From Mycolicibacterium baixiangningiae (GTDB taxonomy: Bacteria; Actinomycetota; Actinomycetes; Mycobacteriales; Mycobacteriaceae), in assembly GCF_016313185.1 (NCBI RefSeq), contig NZ_CP066218.1, positions 3,100,001-3,164,000 on the forward strand: a DNA stretch of 64,000 bases. The letters run 5' to 3'. Position numbers and translations under genes: made by a program. How positions within the stretch are numbered: position 1 is the stretch's first letter; each line of letters opens with the position of its first letter. Shown here one piece after another: positions 57,323-64,000 of this stretch. The notes under the pieces were generated by a model, which ran no database searches, was not told where the DNA came from, and saw nothing but the letters and a program-made list of their open reading frames with translations.

Positions 57323-57871
57323 CTAGGAACTCGTGTCGACGTTCCTGCGCGGGCCGGTGCGTATCCAGACCACCGCGAAGAACACCAACGTCAGCCCCAG
57401 CGGGAGGAGCCCGACGAGCCAGCTCAGCGCCAGCGGGGGTCCTGGCTGTCCGAGCACGTCGACGGCCAGGTCGCCGGTGCCTTCGCCCTGCGGACCGTCG
57501 ATCGTGAACTGCAGCGTCCACGTCCCCGAGGAGTCGAGAGACTCCACGTCAAGGCCCCACACATCGCGGTTGCGGGGATGCCGGGACAGTCGATCCCCGT
57601 CCTCCCGGCCATCGGGAGCGATAGCCGCGATGGTGCCGGACTTGCCTGCGATTCCGCCGTCCGGTTCGAACGTGAAATCCAACGACTGCATGGCGCGCAG
57701 CGGCCACACGGTGAACCCGACCGTCACCGGGTAGGGGCCCACCTGGACGTGCTCGGTGTGCACGACGTAGTCCAGCGGATCGGCGGCCGCGGCCGGTGCC
57801 ACCCCGATCGACAGCGCGGCGACGGCGCACAGCATCGCGACCCTCGCCCGCAACCCCTTGTGGATGGTCAT
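57323..57871 (-). CDS. Exported beta-domain protein with C-terminal membrane anchor (PmoD-like topology)
   Basis: A 182-residue protein: signal peptide 1-29 (A-V-A-A-L-S-I-G-V-A-P-A-A-A before A-D-P-L), then an all-beta extracytoplasmic domain of ~115 residues (Y-V-V-H-T-E-H-V-Q-V-G-P-Y-P-V-T-V-G, S-G-T-W-T-L-Q-F-T-I-D). One C-terminal helix (~146-170) precedes an R-R tail. This order is that of PmoD and CopC/YcnI-like copper proteins; sequence similarity to them is not evident. ATG overlaps the stop of the polytopic gene (atga), last gene of the operon. Confidence 0.75.
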   Translation of the reverse strand: MTIHKGLRARVAMLCAVAALSIGVAPAAAADPLDYVVHTEHVQVGPYPVTVGFTVWPLRAMQSLDFTFEPDGGIAGKSGTIAAIAPDGREDGDRLSRHPRNRDVWGLDVESLDSSGTWTLQFTIDGPQGEGTGDLAVDVLGQPGPPLALSWLVGLLPLGLTLVFFAVVWIRTGPRRNVDTSS

Positions 57872-58980
57872 GCCGTGCCACCGACGGTCGCACTGACGGC
57901 AGGTGTCGCGTTCGCTGCACGCAGTGCCCGGCCGAGTCGCCACGTCGCGCCGCCGAGCACCCCCGCGAGCAGGCCCCCGGCGACGCACGTCAGCAGGATG
58001 CTGCCCGCGTGTCCGCCGCCGTCCTCACCACCCAGGTCGACGCCCCCAGATCCCATTGAGCTGAGCAGCCACGTGATCGCGATCACACCTGCCGCGCCGG
58101 AACCGGCTAGCAGCCAGGCGCTCGCGCCTCTCCACCGCAGCAGGAGCTCGACGACGACGCCGAACACGAAAACGATTGCGGGGATCAGCACCATGTCGAA
58201 GGGAAAGCCCAACTCGACGAAGTCGCGAAGCGCCAAGTGCTGCAGGTCGGCATACCAGCCGACCGCCCAGCTGGCGAACGACCAGGTCGCCAGGTTCAGC
58301 ACCAGTGTGAGAAGGCCGGTGCCGATGGCTCCGCCGCGCGGCACGACTTGAGATCCGACCAGCACGCAGACGAGCGGAATGGCCAGCCAGGTCAGGGTGG
58401 GCCAGTCGATGGTCGCGCCCAGGTTGAGGTCTGCCAGCGCGCCGCTTTGGATCGAGGCGTACTGCCCGAACGCCGCAATCGAGACCATGAATCCCCAACG
58501 GCCCCAGCGATGTTCGCGGGCCGCTGCGAAGACGATCGCGGTGCCGATCATGGTGACACAGATCGACGTCAGCCAACCTTGGTGTGGCGGCGACGCGACG
58601 GTCACGTCGAATCCGTACAGGCCGTGCCACCACTCGTCGTATAACCCGTACAGCAGGAAGGAGGCCGCGGCGATGCCGGCGATCAGATAGCCGATCGGCG
58701 CGGCGAATACGCCGAGCACCTTGAACGCGCGACCGCCGACGGTCGGATCGAGATCCTGGCCATTGCGCTGTGCGGCGGTGGCCCGCAACACCATCACCAA
58801 GCTGGTCAAGCCGGCGATCGCGCCGCCTGAGTAGATAAACAAGTGCGGCAGCGTGAAGAAGCTGTCCGGCCCGACGTCAAGGTGCCAGTCGACGTCCCAG
58901 GTCAACCCCGACAGCGAGATCAGGGTGCCGGCGAGCATGACAAACGCCGGTAACTTGCCGCGCGAATCCGCACTCGTCAT
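57868..58980 (-). CDS. Polytopic membrane protein with PmoC/AmoC-like metal motif
   Basis: A 370-residue protein with about nine to ten helices. Residues 29-50 contain D29-x3-H33-x12-H46, spelled W-D-V-D-W-H-L-D-V-G-P-D-S-F-F-T-L-P-H and followed by L-F-I-Y-S. The spacing equals the copper ligands of methane monooxygenase PmoC (D156, H160, H173 as I recall), and the W-H...D-S/T-F-T...H...Y context is similar too. A second, related block D115-x3-H119-x13-H133 (Y-D-E-W-W-H ... S-P-P-H) suggests an internal repeat. Membrane-embedded copper-centre subunit is inferred. It sits 14 bp after the FixH-like gene. Confidence 0.7.
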   Translation of the reverse strand: MTSADSRGKLPAFVMLAGTLISLSGLTWDVDWHLDVGPDSFFTLPHLFIYSGGAIAGLTSLVMVLRATAAQRNGQDLDPTVGGRAFKVLGVFAAPIGYLIAGIAAASFLLYGLYDEWWHGLYGFDVTVASPPHQGWLTSICVTMIGTAIVFAAAREHRWGRWGFMVSIAAFGQYASIQSGALADLNLGATIDWPTLTWLAIPLVCVLVGSQVVPRGGAIGTGLLTLVLNLATWSFASWAVGWYADLQHLALRDFVELGFPFDMVLIPAIVFVFGVVVELLLRWRGASAWLLAGSGAAGVIAITWLLSSMGSGGVDLGGEDGGGHAGSILLTCVAGGLLAGVLGGATWRLGRALRAANATPAVSATVGGTA

Positions 58981-58994
58981 GGCGGTGTGCCTTT

Positions 58995-59402
58995 CTAGCC
59001 GTTGGTGGTGACGCTCAGAACTGCTTCTTGTACTTGGCCGCTCGCGGCAATGCGGACCGTGATGTCCCATTGCCCGGCCATGGACAGATCGACGTCGGCA
59101 CGGTACCGACCGTCGCCTTGGGCCACGGCAGCCACAGGTGTTGTGGCATGGCCCATTTGGGGCATCACGGGTTCGAAGGTGACTGAGTCCGGTGTGGGTG
59201 GCTGGCCCCCGTTGCCGGTTATCTCGACGGTGGCAGGGCTGATTCCGACCTTCGGCGGCTCGCCGATCAGCTGCACACGGTACGGTCCTGCCGTCACGGT
59301 GGCCGCGCTATCCTCCATCGATTTCGGCCACAGAAACCAGATTCCGGCGCCGACGACGGCGGCGGCGATCGCGGCGATGACAAGAAAGCGCTGGCGACTC
59401 AC
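58995..59402 (-). CDS. FixH/YtkA-like membrane-anchored beta-domain protein
   Basis: A 135-residue protein, GTG start at 59402 overlapping the upstream stop (gtga). One N-terminal anchor helix (F-L-V-I-A-A-I-A-A-A-V-V-G-A-G-I-W-F-L-W) is followed by an Ig-like domain: Y-R-V-Q-L-I-G-E-P, P-A-T-V-E-I-T-G-N-G-G, V-M-P-Q-M-G-H-A-T-T-P, and A-G-Q-W-D-I-T-V-R-I. The M-P-x-M-G-H turn is typical of YtkA/FixH domains, some of which bind copper or help assemble copper oxidases. Confidence 0.78.
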   Translation of the reverse strand: MSRQRFLVIAAIAAAVVGAGIWFLWPKSMEDSAATVTAGPYRVQLIGEPPKVGISPATVEITGNGGQPPTPDSVTFEPVMPQMGHATTPVAAVAQGDGRYRADVDLSMAGQWDITVRIAASGQVQEAVLSVTTNG

Positions 59403-60817
59403 GGTTGGCGGACCTCGACTTCGGTTGGCGCGGTGAGGATGGCGTAGTCGCGTTCGGTCTGCACCCATACCTTGTAGCGGCCAGGCAGTGCGAACGAGTA
59501 GGTGAAATCGATCTCGGGCCCGTACCGGGCAACTGATTCGTCGGGCTGCCCGCCTGCGGCGCCGGGTGCGGGCGGCACCATGGCATGCGCATGCGACCAG
59601 ACCGGTGCTGTCAGTGCGTGTTTGCCGATGTCGGGGCCGTCGGGTAGTGGTCCGACGACCATCATGTGTCCGACCATCCCGAGCCACGGCTGCAGGTCGG
59701 GGGTGTCCCCGAACCTGGCCCGGATGGTGCTCGGGCTGCCCGCCGGCGCGACCGTCGCGGTGATTTCGCCCTGCGAGGGTGGCGCTGCGGTGGGTGGTGC
59801 GGCAGCGGATCGCCCGTCGACCGAGCCACGGAGCAGTTGCACCCCGCCGCCGCGCCTGGCGATCTCGGCCGTCATCGCGTATGTCCCGCGTTCGGTGGTG
59901 GCGAACTTCGCCTCGTACCGTCCCGGCGCGACACGGACAGGATGCACGTGTGACATGGTGCCCGCAGGCGAGACGACGATGAGATGGATCAGCGCGCCGT
60001 GGTGGATCAGCAGGTCGTCGGCGGGTCGGCCGGTGGAGGAGTCGGTGAGGTTCAATCGCAGCGTGGACTGGCCAGCGGACACCGCCATGTTCACCGGCGG
60101 CCGCGAATAATCCACCGGATTAAGCGAATTGGCCCCAATGCGTGCGTAGGGATCACGGATGTTCTCGAGGGTGGGGTCAAGGTCCTGGCCGGGCTGCGGG
60201 GGTGGCGGGGAGTACGCCGACAGCATCGCGCCGGTGACAGCCACCGTCAGCGCGACGATCATGCCGGTCGCCGGGACTAGGGCCATCCAGCTGCGGCGCG
60301 CGCGCAACGCGGCTGCCAGTGAGACAATCAGCAGCGCGCCCGCGGAGAAGAAGCCGTAGTCACTGGCTTTCTTCCACGGCGGAATCACCTGCGCGGGAAC
60401 CAGAAACGGGATCCGTGCCGCGGTGTGGCCGTCGTCGACGATCAGTTCCCACGGTCCGGCCCTGTCGACGTTCAGTGTCGCCGAATAGATGCCGGGCGGG
60501 CCGAGCTTCACCTGCTCGCTGCTGGTAGTGGCTCCCGGTGCCGACGCGGTGAGTTGCAGTGCGCCTGGAGCGTCGCCGTGATGTGTGGCGACGTCGACGT
60601 GCAGAGGCCCGAGGACCGGCCCGACTCGCCGGATCGTGACCGTCAATTCCCGACCGCCGAGCGACTGGGCGACGTGCACGTCTGCATCCGATCCGATCCC
60701 ATCGGCCCGCGCCGCAGGTACGCCAACCAAGGTCATGACCATCAGCATGCCGCTCAAGAATGCCAGCGTCTTGGGGGATAACTTCCCACTATGTCGCGCA
60801 GGGGTTGCGCAGCTCAT
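59399..60817 (-). CDS. Exported beta / 2-TM / beta protein (PmoB-like topology), first gene of copper-type operon
   Basis: A 472-residue protein from ATG 60817: signal peptide ending A-A-R-A (~38), a beta domain to ~145 with H73, H79, H80, two helices (~155-172, 178-200), then two more beta segments. His clusters are L-I-H-H-G-A-L-I-H (272-278), M-S-H-V-H-P (H290, H292), V-G-H-M-M (H384) and W-S-H-A-H (H409, H411), the last in a YtkA-like domain. Beta domain, helix pair, beta domain is the plan of PmoB/AmoB; the copper role is inferred. A GTG start at 60937 would add a second hydrophobic segment encoded by a tandem duplication; the choice is uncertain. Confidence 0.7.
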   Translation of the reverse strand: MSCATPARHSGKLSPKTLAFLSGMLMVMTLVGVPAARADGIGSDADVHVAQSLGGRELTVTIRRVGPVLGPLHVDVATHHGDAPGALQLTASAPGATTSSEQVKLGPPGIYSATLNVDRAGPWELIVDDGHTAARIPFLVPAQVIPPWKKASDYGFFSAGALLIVSLAAALRARRSWMALVPATGMIVALTVAVTGAMLSAYSPPPPQPGQDLDPTLENIRDPYARIGANSLNPVDYSRPPVNMAVSAGQSTLRLNLTDSSTGRPADDLLIHHGALIHLIVVSPAGTMSHVHPVRVAPGRYEAKFATTERGTYAMTAEIARRGGGVQLLRGSVDGRSAAAPPTAAPPSQGEITATVAPAGSPSTIRARFGDTPDLQPWLGMVGHMMVVGPLPDGPDIGKHALTAPVWSHAHAMVPPAPGAAGGQPDESVARYGPEIDFTYSFALPGRYKVWVQTERDYAILTAPTEVEVRQP

Positions 60818-60930
60818 CACGCCGGCCAAGGTCACGACCACCAGCATCCCGCTCAAAAATGTGAGTGTCGCCGGGGTTATCCCACCGCTTTGGCGGGGGA
60901 TAACCCCCACTTTGGTCGCGCATCGCCGGT
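60720..60930. repeat. Imperfect ~99-bp tandem duplication at the 5' end of the operon
   Basis: Two adjacent copies (about 60720-60818 and 60819-60930) share acgccnnccaaggtcaygacc at their starts. They share gggggataac and gtcgcgca words at their ends. The second copy carries ~23 extra bases. On the minus strand both encode C-A-T ... F-L-S-G-M-L-x-V-x-T-L-x-G-V, that is, the signal-peptide core twice. Confidence 0.65.
60873..60907. promoter_or_regulatory. 11-bp perfect inverted repeat upstream of the copper-type operon
   Basis: ggggttatccc (60873-60883) and gggataacccc (60897-60907) are exact complements around 13 bases, some 56-90 bp upstream of the ATG at 60817. A TAAGAT -10-like box lies further up (about 60959-60964). 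It could be an operator (metal-responsive CsoR-type sites are GC-rich dyads) or an attenuator hairpin. Confidence 0.45.
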
Positions 60931-60937
60931 CCACCAA

Positions 60938-61417
60938 CGGCCGCCCAGCGGACGACCAATCTTACAGCGACACAACGTCATCTGCTCCCCGATCGACCGG
61001 CTCGATACTGCCTCGCGTTCCAGCTGGGCCACCCGCATGAATGAAGACCGACCCGGGCGCGGTCCGCGGCGTCACGGGGAGAAGGCGGACCTGTTCGATA
61101 CCCCTTCCGTTGCCACCCATAGACCCATCAATCTCAGTCCATTGCGGCCGCTAAGTCCCATATCTGAAGAAGCGAGTCAGCTCCCAAGACCGCTTCAACG
61201 AAGAGGTGACCGACCACCTCGGCGAGAAGCACGACCTGCCACAAGCAGGGACGGCCAACCAATTCATGGTTAACGAAGAATATGCACGAAACTGCAGATG
61301 CTGGGGGACAGCATGATTGAGTTCCAATGCCCTCCTCGAGGGCATCTCCAGACAAGAGGCCCGCTGTCCGAAACGCGCCCACGCGATTCACGCCCATGCG
61401 TGGTGGGGAGCTACGCC
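60938..61417. other. 480-bp intergenic region
   Basis: It holds the likely promoter of the copper-type operon at its left end. The rest, up to the SDR stop, has short frames on both strands without recognisable domains. A plus-strand stretch at 61170-61310 (R-F-N-E-E-V-T-D-H-L-G-E-K-H-D-L-P) looks protein-like and could be a gene fragment, but I cannot name it. Confidence 0.4.
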
Positions 61418-62077
61418 TCAGCGCAGAATCATCAACTGTCGGTCCCTGTCGGTCCGGAGTTGCCACAGCTGTTCGGCAACCACCGCGGGATGGTGACGTT
61501 GATCGGGGCCGATGCCGCCCACGATGGTCAGCTGCGCTGCCAGAACGCCTTTCGGTGCGAGCGCATCGTGCAACATGCGCACCCACACTGACTCTGCGGC
61601 GTAGGCGATACCCGATACGGCACGGTCACGGTGCGGCTCGAGCACCGCTCCTCCGGTGGTGAACAGCAAGGTGCCGGTGCCGCGTGCAATCATCGGGCCC
61701 ACCACGGCACGAACGGCATTGGCGGCTGCGACGACGTTCAGTGCGAGTGCGGCCGCAACGTCCTCGCCCGTGGTCTCGAGCACGGGCTTGATCCACTCCA
61801 AGCTCGGGCGTGGACTGAAGAGCATGGTGTCCACGTCACCGAGTTGATCGGCGATTTCGACGAGCGCACCTTCGAGTGCAGATGTGTCGGTCACGTCGGC
61901 TGCCGCCGTCGCAACGGTCACCCTGTCGGCTGAAAGGCTGTGCCCGAGGTCTGACAGACGATCCGGATCACGCGCGATGAGACCGACCGGATATCCCTCT
62001 GCGGCAAACCGCCGAGCGGTAGCCGCCCCGACGCTCGGCCCCGCGCCGACAACAATCAGTGCGCCGGCGCTCGTCAT
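61418..62077 (-). CDS. SDR family protein lacking the canonical Tyr-x3-Lys
   Basis: A 219-residue Rossmann protein: V-V-G-A-G-P-S-V-G-A-A-T-A-R-R-F (9-24) and A-A-D-V-T-D. N-A-G is not present (F-S-P-R instead). Where Y-x-x-x-K is expected there is A-Y-A-A-E-S-V-W, without the lysine. A divergent SDR or pseudo-enzyme is likely. Its ATG overlaps the stop of the upstream SDR gene by 4 bp, so the pair is co-translated and may form a heteromer. Confidence 0.8.
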   Translation of the reverse strand: MTSAGALIVVGAGPSVGAATARRFAAEGYPVGLIARDPDRLSDLGHSLSADRVTVATAAADVTDTSALEGALVEIADQLGDVDTMLFSPRPSLEWIKPVLETTGEDVAAALALNVVAAANAVRAVVGPMIARGTGTLLFTTGGAVLEPHRDRAVSGIAYAAESVWVRMLHDALAPKGVLAAQLTIVGGIGPDQRHHPAVVAEQLWQLRTDRDRQLMILR

Positions 62078-62940
62078 GCGGATTGTCTGTCGGTGCTGAT
62101 GGTGAGTGCTTCGTTGGTGTCGATTTCTGCGCGGAGGCGGTCGAGGCGGGCGCGGATGCCGCCGAGTGCATCGGAGCCCAGTAACAGGCGTAGTGGCGGG
62201 TTGGGGGAGTCGACGATGGCGGCGATGGCTGCTGCGGCTCGTGCGGGGTCGCCGGGTTGATTGCCGGAGACTGCCAGCGTGCTGTGTCGACGTTTGCCGG
62301 CCGTGTCGTCGTAGTCAGGGATGCGTATTGGTGATTGCTGCATGGATGCGCCGGCCCACTGGGTGCGCATCCCGCCTGGTTCGATGATGGTGACATGTAT
62401 GCCGAGGGGGGAGAGCTCGGCGGCGAGGGATTCCGAGAGACCTTCGAGAGCGAACTTGGTGGCGTGGTAGTAGCCGGTGGCCGGAAAGGCGGCGAGGCCG
62501 CCGAACGAGGACACGTTGAGGATGCGGCCGCTGCGGCGTGCCCGCATGCCGGGCAGCACTGCTTTCATCATGGTGGTGACTCCGTGCACGTTGGTGTCGA
62601 AGAGTTGGCGCACGGCGGCGTCCTCGCCCTCTTCGATGGCTGACAGGTATCCGTAGCCGGCGTTGTTCACCAGGAAATCGATGTGCCCGAACACGTTTCG
62701 GGTCTCGGTCACTGCGGCGGCAACCGACTCTGGATCGGTGACGTCGAGCGCCAGGGGTAGTGCGCGGTCGCCGTGGGCGTGGGCCAGTGCGGTGACGGTG
62801 TCGCGGTCTCGGGCGGTCACCGCCACGCGGTCGCCGCGTTGGAGGGCGTGCGTGGCTAGGGCATGGCCCAGGCCGCTGGAACAGCCGGTGATGAGCCAGA
62901 CGGGTGTAGATGAATCATTCGGTGATGTCACGCCTTTCAT
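62074..62940 (-). CDS. SDR family oxidoreductase
   Basis: A 288-residue classical SDR: W-L-I-T-G-C-S-S-G-L-G (12-22), D-V-T-D-P, N-N-A-G-Y-G, S-S-F-G-G, and catalytic Y-Y-H-A-T-K-F-A-L-E-G. The motif set matches the oxidoreductase subfamily widely found beside XRE or TetR regulators. ATG 62940 chosen; GTG at 62931 is an alternative. Divergent from the XRE regulator (about 90 bp), which probably controls it. Confidence 0.88.
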   Translation of the reverse strand: MKGVTSPNDSSTPVWLITGCSSGLGHALATHALQRGDRVAVTARDRDTVTALAHAHGDRALPLALDVTDPESVAAAVTETRNVFGHIDFLVNNAGYGYLSAIEEGEDAAVRQLFDTNVHGVTTMMKAVLPGMRARRSGRILNVSSFGGLAAFPATGYYHATKFALEGLSESLAAELSPLGIHVTIIEPGGMRTQWAGASMQQSPIRIPDYDDTAGKRRHSTLAVSGNQPGDPARAAAAIAAIVDSPNPPLRLLLGSDALGGIRARLDRLRAEIDTNEALTISTDRQSA

Positions 62941-63030
62941 GGTGGCGAGGACCGTTTGTCGGTGCCACGCCTTGTCAGGGGTGGCACTGACAGGGCCAGC
63001 TAGGGGCGAGGCACCACTACGGTGGGAAAG

Positions 63031-63855
63031 ATGGAAACAGAGGTGCATTCTCTGGGCGCATTCCTGCGCAGTCGCCGTGAGCGGGCCGATCCACGGGCGG
63101 CGGGGGTTGTTCTTGTCGGTCGTCGTCGTGTGCCCGGACTGCGTCGCGAGGAGTTGGCGACGTTGGCGGGTGTCAGCGCCACCTACTATGCCCGCCTTGA
63201 GCAGGGTCGTGACCGCAATCCCTCACCTGAGGTGCTCGACGCCATCGCCGACGCACTGCGACTCGACACCGCTGAGCGCGACCACCTGCACCGGCTGGGG
63301 TCTCCCACGTCGCGGCGCACCACCGCGGACCGCTCGGTGACCGAAACCGTTCGCCCCGGCGTGAACGAACTGCTTGCACTTTGGTCGAACCTCCCCGCCT
63401 TCGTCGTCAACGCCCGCCGAGACGTCCTCGCCTCGACTGACCTTGCGGAGCGTGTCAACCCGGGCTGGCGCCAGGGTGGCAATCTCGCCGTTTTCACCTT
63501 CCTCGACCCTCGCGCCAAGGAGACCTACCCGGACTGGGACGTGATCGCCGGTCAGGTCGTCGCCGGGCTGCGCAGCGCGTCCGCGACCTACCCCGGTGGT
63601 GACGTCGGCCGGCTCATCGAGTACCTCGCCGGCGAAGACGCCACTTTCGCCGAGCTGTGGTCCACCCATGATGTGTACGCCCGCACGATCGGTCAGAAGC
63701 GGTTCGCAGTCAAGGGATTTGGTGTTATCACGCTCCAATTCGAGGCCTTCAGCGTCGACGGGGCGCCCGGCCAGACGCTGTTCGTCTACTTCCCGTCACG
63801 GGGCAGTTCTGACGAGATCGCGTTCGCACGCCTGCAGGCGCGACCAGCTATGTGA
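63031..63855 (+). CDS. XRE family regulator with MmyB-like ligand-binding domain
   Basis: A 274-residue regulator: the HTH_31-type helix-turn-helix (L-G-A-F-L-R-S-R-R-E-R, G-L-R-R-E-E-L-A-T-L-A-G-V-S-A-T-Y-Y-A-R-L-E-Q-G-R) and a C-terminal MmyB-like PAS-related domain (L-P-A-F-V-V-N-A-R-R-D-V-L-A-S, W-S-T-H-D-V). Fatty-acid or similar hydrophobic ligands have been proposed for this domain. GTG at 63022 is an alternative start. Predicted repressor of the divergent SDR pair, an arrangement very common in actinobacteria. Confidence 0.9.
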   Translation: METEVHSLGAFLRSRRERADPRAAGVVLVGRRRVPGLRREELATLAGVSATYYARLEQGRDRNPSPEVLDAIADALRLDTAERDHLHRLGSPTSRRTTADRSVTETVRPGVNELLALWSNLPAFVVNARRDVLASTDLAERVNPGWRQGGNLAVFTFLDPRAKETYPDWDVIAGQVVAGLRSASATYPGGDVGRLIEYLAGEDATFAELWSTHDVYARTIGQKRFAVKGFGVITLQFEAFSVDGAPGQTLFVYFPSRGSSDEIAFARLQARPAM

Positions 63856-63909
63856 CCGCCGGTGCAGATGCACCTGCATGCTGAAGCTGAGGAATACGGG
63901 CAGATGTCG

Positions 63910-63999
63910 CTACGCGGACAACAGTCCCGCTCGTGCGGCGGTGAGGGCGATGCGTACTGCTTGGGTGAGCAGCCCGCCGTCGATGGGGTCACCCGTGGT
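63910..63999 (-). CDS. C-terminal end of an unidentified gene (cut by window edge)
   Basis: On the minus strand an open frame enters from the window edge and stops with TAG at 63910: T-T-G-D-P-I-D-G-G-L-L-T-Q-A-V, then R-I-A-L-T-A-A-R-A-G-L-L-S-A. It looks like a genuine helical C-terminus and is convergent with the XRE gene (54 bp gap). Too short to assign. Confidence 0.35.
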   Translation of the reverse strand, partial: TTGDPIDGGLLTQAVRIALTAARAGLLSA

Positions 64000-64000
64000 G

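Noticed and set aside
1..64000. CRISPR arrays, rRNA, tRNA or phage structural genes
   Set aside because: None recognised by eye: no regularly spaced repeats, no T-loop/anticodon patterns and no capsid or terminase motifs. A tRNAscan/Rfam run would be needed to exclude small RNAs.

Overview
This is a 64 kb high-GC actinobacterial window. It is most likely a chromosomal segment of a fast-growing mycobacterium (Mycolicibacterium type). The evidence is a RipD-like NlpC/P60 protein with the catalytic Cys and His replaced as in mycobacterial RipD, a mycothiol-dependent maleylpyruvate-isomerase family enzyme, a DUF222/HNH (13E12-type) protein, DUF3159, DUF6480, and many SRPBCC, SDR, sulfotransferase and lipid-type enzymes. 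Genus is inferred from gene content only; no rRNA or tRNA gene was recognised.

Layout. 0-6 kb: small membrane proteins, a MOSC protein, the RipD-like protein with a coupled leader peptide, and a large secreted DUF4185 protein. 5.4-8.4 kb: an overlapping TetR / DUF1214 / sulfotransferase operon with a palindrome in its promoter. 8.5-17.4 kb: DUF808 protein, an internally deleted acyl-CoA synthetase, a crotonase, aldo-keto reductase, MFS sugar transporter and a large LAL-type LuxR regulator. 18-20.8 kb: haem peroxidase, then a ParD-like/zeta toxin-antitoxin pair with twin operators. 20.8-25.6 kb: housekeeping-type enzymes. 25.6-32.6 kb: an accessory, decaying region with a MerB-like lyase carrying the full catalytic triad, a frameshifted SRPBCC gene, an HNH/DUF222 protein, an FAD monooxygenase, and fragments of MBL-fold, PhoD and AraC genes.

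33-43.9 kb: a coherent catabolic island. A DeoR regulator and a GlpD/EryB-like FAD oxidoreductase are divergent from a ribose-type ABC transporter (lipoprotein, double ATPase, permease), an FGGY kinase and an M81/MlrC-family protein. A convergent FMN alpha-hydroxyacid oxidase and its FCD-type GntR regulator follow. I read this as uptake, phosphorylation and FAD-linked oxidation of an unknown polyol or sugar.

44-57 kb: regulators with visible operators (AraC/aldo-keto reductase; MarR/luciferase-like oxidoreductase), a P450, an ascorbate-type PTS (EIIC plus EIIAB), YaeQ, an IS remnant and a broken WYL regulator. 57.3-60.9 kb: a tightly coupled four-gene membrane operon, the most striking object here. 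Its polytopic protein carries D-x3-H-x12-H in a context that closely resembles the copper-site segment of PmoC/AmoC. Its first gene has a beta-domain / two-TM / beta-domain layout like PmoB, and the two small membrane-anchored beta proteins recall FixH/YtkA and PmoD. I infer a divergent copper membrane monooxygenase-like complex. 61.4-64 kb: two overlapping SDR genes, a divergent XRE regulator, and the end of a further gene.
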